Assembly (NCBI GenBank): GCA_946633275.1
Contig: CAMPAT010000077.1
Coordinates: forward strand, 1 to 5,043
From: an uncultured Clostridia bacterium
GTDB taxonomy: Bacteria; Bacillota; Clostridia; Oscillospirales; Acutalibacteraceae
DNA: 5,043 nt
Direction of reading: 5' to 3'
The position numbers were made by a program, and so were the translations under genes. The notes below the pieces were generated by a model. That model was given only the letters and a program-made list of their open reading frames with translations. It ran no database searches and was not told the origin of the DNA. Each line of letters opens with the position of its first letter. Positions within the stretch are counted from its first letter, which is position 1. Of the stretch, positions 1 to 4,275 are shown piece by piece.

Positions 1-25
1 TCGAAAGGAGGCTGCGCAAGAGTGA
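1..25 (+). CDS. C-terminal end of an upstream gene, probably the amino-acid ABC permease (partial)
   Basis: One forward frame is open from the left edge and reads RKEAAQE before a TGA stop at 23-25. That stop overlaps the GTG start of the ABC ATPase in a GTGA arrangement (22-25). Such a 4-base overlap is typical of translationally coupled genes in one operon. In GlnQ-type operons the gene just before the ATPase is usually the membrane permease, which commonly ends in a short charged cytoplasmic tail, as this one does. Only seven codons are visible, so the reading frame and identity are inferred from context rather than from sequence similarity. Confidence 0.45.
4..11 (+). promoter_or_regulatory. 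Ribosome binding site deciding the GTG start of the ABC ATPase
   Basis: AAAGGAGG is a near-perfect Shine-Dalgarno sequence ending 10 bases before the GTG at 22. No ATG follows near the beginning of this frame, and the protein begun at the GTG has the usual N-terminus length of GlnQ-type ATPases. The GTG is therefore the likely start. The site lies inside the last codons of the upstream frame. Confidence 0.8.
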
Positions 26-765
26 ACGATAATATTTTAATCGACGTTAAAGGTCTTAAAAAGCATTACCTCGACGGCAGCGTCAAGGCGCTCGACGGCA
101 TTAATCTCGAAATTGACAAGGGCGAGGTTGTAGTTATCATCGGCCCTTCAGGTTCGGGAAAATCGACTGTTCTGCGTTCTCTCAACCTGCTTGAAATTCC
201 GACAGGCGGCAGCATAATATTTGACGGAGAGGACCTTACTAACCCGAAGCTCAATATCAACAAGCACCGTCAGAAAATGGGAATGGTGTTCCAGCACTTC
301 AACCTCTTCCCGCATATGACTGTGCTGAAAAATCTTACTATCGCGCCGATGAAGCTCCTCGGTAAATCGAAAGAGGAAGCGGAGGCAAAGGCGCACGAGC
401 TGCTCGAAAGAGTAGGACTCGCAGACAGAGCAGACTCATATCCGAGTCAGCTTTCCGGCGGACAGAAGCAGCGTGTTGCGATTGTGCGCGCTCTCTGTAT
501 GGAGCCTGAGGTAATGCTCTTTGACGAGCCGACGTCTGCACTCGACCCCGAAATGGTAGGCGAAGTTCTCCAGGTAATGAAGAGCCTCGCTGAAGAAGGT
601 ATGACGATGGTTGTCGTAACTCACGAGATGGGATTTGCGCGCGAAGTAGCGACGCGCATAGTGTTTATGGACAGCGGCAAAATCCTCGAGGTCGGAACTC
701 CGGAAGAAATCTTCGAGCACCCGAAAGACGCAAGACTTATTGACTTCCTTTCCAAGGTATTATAA
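22..765 (+). CDS. Polar amino-acid ABC transporter, ATP-binding subunit (GlnQ/ArtP/HisP type)
   Basis: This is the cytoplasmic ATPase that powers uptake of a polar amino acid, working with a membrane permease and an extracellular binding protein. All nucleotide-binding motifs are present in order: A-loop aromatic Tyr16, Walker [10 protein letters not shown] (41-49), Q-loop Gln91 in [10 protein letters not shown], signature LSGGQ (144-148), Walker B VMLFDEP (164-170) with catalytic Glu169, D-loop SALD (172-175) and switch His201 in VVTHEMGFA. The segments [12 protein letters not shown] and EPTSALDPE are hallmarks of the amino-acid uptake subfamily. The length of 247 residues is normal for the family. 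The gene starts with GTG, overlaps the preceding stop by four bases, and is followed after two bases by a small gene, so it sits inside an operon. The amino acid transported cannot be told from this subunit alone, so no gene symbol is given. Confidence 0.95.
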   Translation: MNDNILIDVKGLKKHYLDGSVKALDGINLEIDKGEVVVIIGPSGSGKSTVLRSLNLLEIPTGGSIIFDGEDLTNPKLNINKHRQKMGMVFQHFNLFPHMTVLKNLTIAPMKLLGKSKEEAEAKAHELLERVGLADRADSYPSQLSGGQKQRVAIVRALCMEPEVMLFDEPTSALDPEMVGEVLQVMKSLAEEGMTMVVVTHEMGFAREVATRIVFMDSGKILEVGTPEEIFEHPKDARLIDFLSKVL

Positions 766-767
766 TA

Positions 768-1034
768 ATGATTAAATTTACAAATACGGAATATAACAAT
801 CCCAACAAGCACTACACCGAGGTTAAAGCGCAGTTCGACTTAGAAGGCAACATTTTTCCTCTGTCGATGACATACGACGGAGTAGAGTACGAGATTGACC
901 GAATTGTCGACATACGCCCTGCTGCTTCGCTCAAATCAGGCGGCGCAGGAATACGCTACACCTGCTATATCAAAGGCAAGAAAACTTATCTTTTTCTTGA
1001 AGAAACAAGGTGGTTTTTCGAATTAGCTCAGTAG
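768..1034 (+). CDS. Small conserved hypothetical protein (88 aa)
   Basis: Function unknown. The ATG lies two bases after the stop of the ABC ATPase. Only a weak AAGG (754-757) inside that gene precedes it, so translation probably depends on coupling. The protein has no signal peptide, membrane segment or cysteine motif. It looks like one compact beta-rich domain of alternating short hydrophobic strands: AQFDLEGNIFPLSMTYDG (about 21-38), YEIDRIVDIRPAASL (41-55), a glycine-rich turn GGAG, then IRYTCYIKGKKTYLFLEETRWFFEL (62-86). From memory, the pattern of EID near the middle, R-AASLK-GG-GIRYT, then YLF-E--RWF recurs in small uncharacterised proteins of Firmicutes. I could not check this. Coding quality is supported by in-frame codon use like the neighbours and by the tight junction. 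A role tied to the transporter is only a guess from position. Confidence 0.8.
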   Translation: MIKFTNTEYNNPNKHYTEVKAQFDLEGNIFPLSMTYDGVEYEIDRIVDIRPAASLKSGGAGIRYTCYIKGKKTYLFLEETRWFFELAQ

Positions 1035-1040
1035 TGCCGG

Positions 1041-1099
1041 TATGAATTTAAGATTTGCCGCCTCACTATTAATATGATTGTGGCGAAGGCGAATTCATA
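1041..1099. repeat. Palindromic AT-rich intergenic element with a GC-rich core
   Basis: TATGAATT at 1041-1048 is perfectly complementary to AATTCATA at 1092-1099. Nested pairing is possible between TTTGCC (1054-1059) and GGCGAA (1088-1093, one wobble, competing with the outer arm), or between CGCC (1059-1062) and GGCG (1082-1085) with AC/GT extending it across a two-base bulge. The centre is an AT-rich loop. There is no T-run after it, so it is not a simple terminator. Its size and terminal inverted repeats fit a small dispersed palindromic repeat, but only one copy is visible here. Confidence 0.4.
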
Positions 1100-1112
1100 A
1101 ATTCAAAATTCA
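1092..1112. repeat. Three short AATTCA repeats
   Basis: AATTCA occurs at 1092-1097, 1100-1105 and 1107-1112, spaced by 8 and 7 bases. The first copy is part of the right arm of the palindromic element at 1041-1099. The run directly precedes the candidate -35 box of ypeB. It may be simple AT-rich spacer or part of a repeat family; no function is visible. Confidence 0.35.
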
Positions 1113-1117
1113 AAAAA

Positions 1118-1147
1118 TGAATATTTTTCATCTCCCTGTGCACAATA
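1118..1147 (+). promoter_or_regulatory. Candidate forespore sigma-G (or sigma-F) promoter for ypeB
   Basis: TGAATA at 1118-1123 matches the Bacillus sigma-G -35 consensus exactly. After 17 bases, CACAATA at 1141-1147 resembles the -10 consensus CATACTA at five of seven positions. In Bacillus the sleB-ypeB operon is transcribed by sigma-G in the forespore, so this is the promoter type expected in front of ypeB. Transcription would begin near 1153-1156, giving a very short leader that still contains the ribosome binding site. The promoter lies across the 5' arm and loop of the terminator-like hairpin. The call is a by-eye motif match. Confidence 0.5.
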
Positions 1148-1170
1148 GATGTGAACAGGGGGATTTTTTT
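1130..1170 (+). terminator. Intrinsic terminator-like hairpin ending the transporter operon
   Basis: The arms 1130-1143 and 1151-1164 can form a 14-position stem with one G-A mismatch (1140/1154) and one G-U pair, closing on a 7-base loop (1144-1150). Seven Ts (1164-1170) follow directly. This is the form of a Rho-independent terminator and would end transcripts coming from the ABC ATPase and the 88-residue gene. Unusually, the ypeB ATG begins on the next base, and the 3' arm contains the GGGGG that serves as the ypeB ribosome binding site. Confidence 0.75.
1157..1163 (+). promoter_or_regulatory. Ribosome binding site deciding the ypeB start
   Basis: AGGGGGA ends eight bases (mostly Ts) before the ATG at 1171. 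This makes that ATG the best start, although the frame stays open upstream to a TTG at 1078. In long transcripts from upstream the site would be paired in the 3' arm of the hairpin at 1130-1164. In a transcript started near 1154 it would be free. Confidence 0.65.
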
Positions 1171-2505
1171 ATGGAGCTTACACGAAGAAGCTATATCAGA
1201 ATCATATCATTCATAATCGCGATTTTCGCGGTGCTGACTGCGTTTGCAATCATCACGACGAGCAATATGCGCAGCTACAAGACTCAGCTTGAAGCGTCTT
1301 ATCAGCAGTCGCTCGGAGAGCTGTCCGGCTGTCTTGAAGCGGTTAACACAGACCTCACAAAAACGCTTTACTCGAACTCATCGCAGGAGCTTTATACGCT
1401 GAGCCGCGACCTTTTTGCACAATGTCAGACGGCGAAAAACGCTGTCAGCAGACTACCCGTTTCGCAGATGGAGCTCGGCAACGTGTACAAATTTTTAAGC
1501 CAGGCAGGCGACTACGCGCAGTATATCACGAGCGAGCTTGAGAGCGGAAAAACCATCGACGAAAAGCAGCACAAAAATCTTTACACGCTATTGTCTTACG
1601 CTGAAAAGTTTTCTGACAGCGCAAACAGGATGGTCAGCATTTCGCAATCGGGCGCAAAAATTACCGACGGCGCGGTGAAAAACGGAGAGGCTATTTCAGC
1701 AAAGCTGCTCGACACAGGCTTTTCAAACGGCGCAAAAACTTTTGAAAGCTACCCCACTCTGCTCTACGACGGACCGTTCTCGGACGTTGTACTGAACAAA
1801 AAGTCGAAGCTCGTTACGAGCAGCGAAGTAAGGACTCAGGATGAATGCCGCGACATTGCGGCAAAGGCGCTCGGGGTCAACAGCAGGCGCGTTATTTTCA
1901 GCACAGACGACAAGTCGCTTCTCCCCTCTTACACCTTCAGGTGCGGACGATACACAATATCTGTAACAAAACAAGGAGGATATGTAAAATCCATTCTCTA
2001 TTCGGGCGCAGTAACAAATTCTTCAATAACCGAAGAAAACGCAAAAAACCTCGCTGTAAGATATCTCAAAGAGCTCGGCTTTGACAATATGAAAGAGAGC
2101 TACTACTCAACGAAGAATAACGTCTGCACAATCAACTTTGCATACACCGAGGGCGCAATGTACTGCTACCCCGATTTAATCAAGGTTTCCGTCGCGCTTG
2201 ACAGCGGCAAAATCACAGCTCTTGACAGCGCAACTTATCTCACAAATCATATCCCGAGAAGCAAGTTTTCGCCGAGACTTACTGCGGCGCAGGCACAGAA
2301 AAGGCTGTCGCCGTATCTGACGGTAAACGCCGTAAAGCAGTGCGTAATCCCCAAAGAAAACGGTAAAGAGGTGCAATGCTGGGAATTCAGCTGCACGGGC
2401 AAAGACACGGGCGAAGACATTCTCGTTTATATAAATTCAAAAACCGGCGCAGAGGAAGATATAATGCTCCTGCTCTATACTGACGGCGGAACACTTGTAA
2501 AGTAA
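1171..2505 (+). CDS. ypeB: Spore germination protein YpeB
   Basis: YpeB is a forespore-made, membrane-anchored protein that stabilises and localises the cortex-lytic enzyme SleB, which degrades spore peptidoglycan at germination. The 444-residue product has a short basic N-terminus (LTRRSY), one membrane helix (about residues 9-30), a helical extracytoplasmic region (about 34-200) with the family-typical FLSQAGDY (108-115), and a C-terminal half built of PepSY-type repeats starting near residues 219, 284 and 367. Other family hallmarks are YPDLIKV (333-339), a following NH-P-R segment, and the end segment LVYINSKTGAEED. The length fits Bacillus YpeB (about 450). ATG 1171 is chosen because a Shine-Dalgarno site precedes it and the membrane helix follows. 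The longer frame from TTG 1078 would translate through the hairpin. SleB, normally encoded next door, is not adjacent. A small lipoprotein gene follows after 36 bases with no terminator between, so the two may be co-transcribed. Confidence 0.92.
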   Translation: MELTRRSYIRIISFIIAIFAVLTAFAIITTSNMRSYKTQLEASYQQSLGELSGCLEAVNTDLTKTLYSNSSQELYTLSRDLFAQCQTAKNAVSRLPVSQMELGNVYKFLSQAGDYAQYITSELESGKTIDEKQHKNLYTLLSYAEKFSDSANRMVSISQSGAKITDGAVKNGEAISAKLLDTGFSNGAKTFESYPTLLYDGPFSDVVLNKKSKLVTSSEVRTQDECRDIAAKALGVNSRRVIFSTDDKSLLPSYTFRCGRYTISVTKQGGYVKSILYSGAVTNSSITEENAKNLAVRYLKELGFDNMKESYYSTKNNVCTINFAYTEGAMYCYPDLIKVSVALDSGKITALDSATYLTNHIPRSKFSPRLTAAQAQKRLSPYLTVNAVKQCVIPKENGKEVQCWEFSCTGKDTGEDILVYINSKTGAEEDIMLLLYTDGGTLVK

Positions 2506-2541
2506 CTGCGCTTATTAAGACTTAAAAGGAAGGAAATAATT

Positions 2542-2859
2542 ATGAAAAAAGCATTATTAGTACTTGCTGCAATAGCTGTTATCGGAGCTGTTTTCACAGC
2601 TTGCAACGGCGACAGAGGCAACATTTCATCAACAACCGAAACGACGACTGTTACAGCAACTACGACAGACACAACAACAGAAACGACAACCGACAACAAT
2701 GACACTATGGCTGACGATGCGAGCCGGGCAGGCGAAGAAGTCAAGGACAGAGCCGACAAGGTCGGAGACGACATCGGCGAAGGCGCAGACAAAGCTGCGG
2801 ACGGCGTCGGCGGTGCAGTCGACAAAGCCGGTGACGCAGTACAAGACGCACTTGATTAA
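2542..2859 (+). CDS. Small lipoprotein with Thr-rich linker and LEA-like 11-residue repeats
   Basis: This gene encodes a 105-residue secreted lipoprotein of unknown function. It begins with a lipoprotein signal peptide (MKK, hydrophobic 4-18) and a plausible lipobox FTAC with the acylated Cys21. Residues 29-55 are a threonine-rich, probably disordered linker with TTTD/TTTE units. From residue 63 come four consecutive 11-residue units (63-73, 74-84, 85-95, 96-105). Three end in Asp-Lys, and the rough consensus is A-G-D-x-V-x-x-x-A-D-K. Such hendecads form amphipathic helices and recall LEA group 3 proteins and similar stress proteins, but sequence identity to a named family is not evident. A doubled Shine-Dalgarno (AAGGAAGGAA, 2526-2535) precedes the ATG. 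No terminator separates it from ypeB, and a strong one follows its stop. A role in the spore envelope is inferred only from the neighbour. Confidence 0.85.
   Translation: MKKALLVLAAIAVIGAVFTACNGDRGNISSTTETTTVTATTTDTTTETTTDNNDTMADDASRAGEEVKDRADKVGDDIGEGADKAADGVGGAVDKAGDAVQDALD
2728..2856 (+). repeat. Four in-frame 33-base units encoding 11-residue repeats
   Basis: The units lie at 2728-2760, 2761-2793, 2794-2826 and 2827-2856 (the last is one codon short). The first three end in GAC AAG or GAC AAA, encoding Asp-Lys. The protein periodicity is clearer than the DNA periodicity, so the repeat is old or held by selection on the protein. Confidence 0.7.
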
Positions 2860-2883
2860 AAAGAGCCTGAGGGCTCTTTTTTT
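2858..2883 (+). terminator. Intrinsic terminator after the lipoprotein gene
   Basis: GAGCC (2863-2867) pairs with GGCTC (2872-2876) around a TGAG loop. A run of As before it (2858-2862) pairs with the first of seven Ts (2877-2883). It begins within the TAA stop of the lipoprotein gene and separates the ypeB-lipoprotein unit from the pgk promoter. Confidence 0.93.
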
Positions 2884-2898
2884 AATTCAAAAAAACTA

Positions 2899-2927
2899 TT
2901 GCATATTGACTAAATCTATTATATAAT
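2899..2927 (+). promoter_or_regulatory. Sigma-A promoter of pgk
   Basis: TTGCAT (2899-2904) is a -35 box with four of six consensus bases. After exactly 17 bases, TATAAT (2922-2927) is a perfect -10 box. Transcription would start near 2934, giving a leader of about 35 bases. A terminator lies just upstream and no other gene intervenes, so pgk starts a new transcription unit. Confidence 0.82.
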
Positions 2928-2933
2928 AGATTT
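2912..2933. promoter_or_regulatory. Perfect 22-bp palindrome over the pgk -10 box (candidate operator)
   Basis: The half-site AAATCTATTAT (2912-2922) is followed immediately by its exact reverse complement (2923-2933). The dyad fills most of the promoter spacer and all of the -10 box and ends at the expected transcription start. It would therefore act as DNA, not as an RNA hairpin. A dimeric repressor bound here would block RNA polymerase. It does not match the Fur, PerR or CcpA (cre) boxes I know. Confidence 0.5.
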
Positions 2934-2968
2934 GTTAAATTATAATCAATCATAAGGAGAGTTTTTCA

Positions 2969-4165
2969 ATGGACGCTTTAAACAAAAAGAGTATTGAAGA
3001 TATTGATGTTCAGGGAAAAAAATGTTTAGTTCGCTGCGACTTCAATGTTCCGCTCAACGGCAAAATTATTACTAATGATAAGAGAATTGTTGCGGCTCTG
3101 CCTACTATTAAGTACTTAATGGAGCACGGCGCAAAGGTTATTCTCTGCTCACATCTCGGCAGACCTAAGGGACAGTACAAGGAAGAATTCAGCCTTGCTC
3201 CCGTTGCAGAGAGACTGTCTGAGTACCTCGGCAAAGAGGTGAAGCTCGCTAAGGACAAGGAAGTTGTCGGCGCAAACGCAAGAGCTATGGCAAACGAGCT
3301 TGCAGACGGCGAAGTTATGCTTCTCGAAAACGTTCGTTTCCGCCAGGAAGAAACTAATAACACAGAGAATTTCTCTCGTGAGCTCGCTTCACTCGCAGAC
3401 ATTTTCGTAAACGACGCATTCGGCACAGCTCACAGAGCTCACTGCTCAACAACAGGCGTTGCTTCATTCCTGCCTGCAGTTTGCGGATATCTTATCCAGA
3501 AAGAAATTGACTTTATGGGCGGCGCACTCGCTAACCCGAAGAGACCGCTCGTTGCTATTCTCGGCGGCGCAAAGGTTTCGGACAAAATCGGCGTTATCGC
3601 AAACCTGATTGAAAAATGCGATACAATCATCATCGGCGGCGGTATGGCATACACATTTATGAAATACCTCGGTCACTCAATCGGCACTTCGCTTCTTGAA
3701 GCTGACTGGGTTGAAAAAGCAGGTCAGATGATGAAGGACGCTAAGGCTAAGGGCGTTAACTTCCTTATTCCTATCGACAACAAAGTCGGCAAAGAATACA
3801 GCGAAAATACCGAGGCTATGGTAGTTAATTCTGACGAAATTCCGGACGGCTGGATGGGTCTTGACATCGGCCCTGCTACGCAGAAGCTCTTTACTGACGC
3901 TATCAAAGGCGCAGGTACAGTAATCTGGAACGGTCCTATGGGCGTTTCCGAATGGAAGAACTTTGAGGCAGGTACGGTTGCAGTTGCTAACGCAGTTGCA
4001 GAAAGCGGCGCTATCTCAATCATCGGCGGCGGCGACAGCGTTGCTGCAGTTACAAAGCTCGGCTTTGCCGACAAGATGAGCCATATCTCAACAGGCGGCG
4101 GCGCTTCTCTTGAATTCCTCGAGGGCAAGGAGCTTCCGGGCATTATGGCACTTAACGATAAATAA
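2969..4165 (+). CDS. pgk: Phosphoglycerate kinase
   Basis: Pgk is the cytoplasmic glycolytic enzyme that transfers the phosphate of 1,3-bisphosphoglycerate to ADP, making 3-phosphoglycerate and ATP. The 398-residue length is standard for bacterial Pgk. The family signature LVRCDFNVP (20-28) opens the substrate-binding N-terminal domain. It is followed by Arg39, SHLGRPKG (61-68), LLENVRF (118-124) and [11 protein letters not shown] (149-159). The nucleotide-binding C-terminal domain shows GGAKVSDK (200-207), GGGMAYTF (225-232), WNGPMGVSE (320-328, with nucleotide-contacting Glu328), GGGDS (353-357) and [15 protein letters not shown] (from 372). Ser327 stands where many family members have Phe. 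Start ATG 2969 has AAGGAG (2954-2959) nine bases upstream. It has its own promoter and lies before tpiA. The gapdh gene that often precedes pgk is absent here. Confidence 0.98.
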   Translation: MDALNKKSIEDIDVQGKKCLVRCDFNVPLNGKIITNDKRIVAALPTIKYLMEHGAKVILCSHLGRPKGQYKEEFSLAPVAERLSEYLGKEVKLAKDKEVVGANARAMANELADGEVMLLENVRFRQEETNNTENFSRELASLADIFVNDAFGTAHRAHCSTTGVASFLPAVCGYLIQKEIDFMGGALANPKRPLVAILGGAKVSDKIGVIANLIEKCDTIIIGGGMAYTFMKYLGHSIGTSLLEADWVEKAGQMMKDAKAKGVNFLIPIDNKVGKEYSENTEAMVVNSDEIPDGWMGLDIGPATQKLFTDAIKGAGTVIWNGPMGVSEWKNFEAGTVAVANAVAESGAISIIGGGDSVAAVTKLGFADKMSHISTGGGASLEFLEGKELPGIMALNDK

Positions 4166-4170
4166 GCTCG

Positions 4171-4183
4171 CTGCGCTTCGCAG
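4171..4183 (+). repeat. Hairpin 1 of the pgk-tpiA spacer
   Basis: CTGCG and CGCAG form a 5-bp stem around a CTT loop, starting five bases after the pgk stop codon. No T-run follows, so termination is unlikely. It could protect the pgk 3' end from exonucleases. Confidence 0.55.
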
Positions 4184-4192
4184 ACCAAAGGG

Positions 4193-4207
4193 GCAGCCTT
4201 CGGCTGC
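4193..4207 (+). repeat. Hairpin 2 of the pgk-tpiA spacer
   Basis: GCAGCC and GGCTGC form a perfect 6-bp stem with a TTC loop. It is GC-rich and shares the central CTTCG motif with its two neighbours. There is no T-run. Confidence 0.6.
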
Positions 4208-4221
4208 AAGTCTCAAGTCTC
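4208..4221 (+). repeat. Tandem AAGTCTC duplication
   Basis: AAGTCTC occurs twice back to back (4208-4214, 4215-4221) between hairpins 2 and 3. It is probably a small slippage duplication in the spacer. Confidence 0.7.
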
Positions 4222-4222
4222 A

Positions 4223-4250
4223 AGGTATTGGGTGGACTTCGTCCACACCT
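4223..4250 (+). repeat. Hairpin 3 of the pgk-tpiA spacer
   Basis: GTGGAC (4232-4237) and GTCCAC (4241-4246) form a 6-bp stem with a TTC loop. AGGT (4223-4226) and ACCT (4247-4250) can extend it across a one-sided bulge (4227-4231). It ends about 25 bases before the tpiA start and about 15 before its ribosome binding site. No T-run follows. Confidence 0.6.
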
Positions 4251-4264
4251 AAATAATATAATAA

Positions 4265-4269
4265 AGAGG
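4265..4269 (+). promoter_or_regulatory. Ribosome binding site deciding the tpiA start
   Basis: AGAGG lies six bases before ATG 4276. The frame is open upstream to an ATT or GTG-like start near 4228, but that stretch encodes a hairpin arm and has no ribosome binding site. The ATG at 4276 gives the normal TIM N-terminus with AGNWKMN at residues 11-17. Confidence 0.75.
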
Positions 4270-4275
4270 TACACT

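Noticed and set aside
1078..1170. N-terminal extension of ypeB from a TTG at 1078
   Set aside because: It would translate through the palindromic element and the terminator hairpin, has no ribosome binding site, and places 31 extra residues before the membrane anchor. ATG 1171 has a good site and a normal N-terminus.
2475..2825. 116-residue reverse-strand open frame opposite the lipoprotein gene
   Set aside because: Its Val/Ser-rich runs are the antisense of the Thr-rich linker, and the forward frame has a signal peptide, lipobox, ribosome binding site and terminator.
2906..2911. TTGACT as the pgk -35 box
   Set aside because: It is a better -35 match than TTGCAT, but a 17-base spacing leads to GATTTG, which is not a -10 box. 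TTGCAT-17-TATAAT fits much better.
2912..2933. The pgk palindrome as an RNA hairpin or terminator
   Set aside because: It lies upstream of the expected transcription start, is entirely AT-rich and is not followed by a T-run.
3724..4209. 161-residue reverse-strand open frame across pgk
   Set aside because: It is a shadow of the pgk codons, without a ribosome binding site or a recognisable motif. The same holds for the other reverse frames over the ABC ATPase, pgk and tpiA.
4208..4221. CRISPR-like or regulatory tandem repeat
   Set aside because: Only two 7-base copies with no spacers; best seen as a small duplication.
4171..4250. Transcription terminator between pgk and tpiA
   Set aside because: None of the three hairpins is followed by Ts, and no convincing promoter precedes tpiA, so read-through is more likely.
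4228..4275. N-terminal extension of tpiA
   Set aside because: The extra 16 residues are encoded by hairpin 3 and the AT-rich leader. ATG 4276 has a ribosome binding site and gives the standard TIM start.
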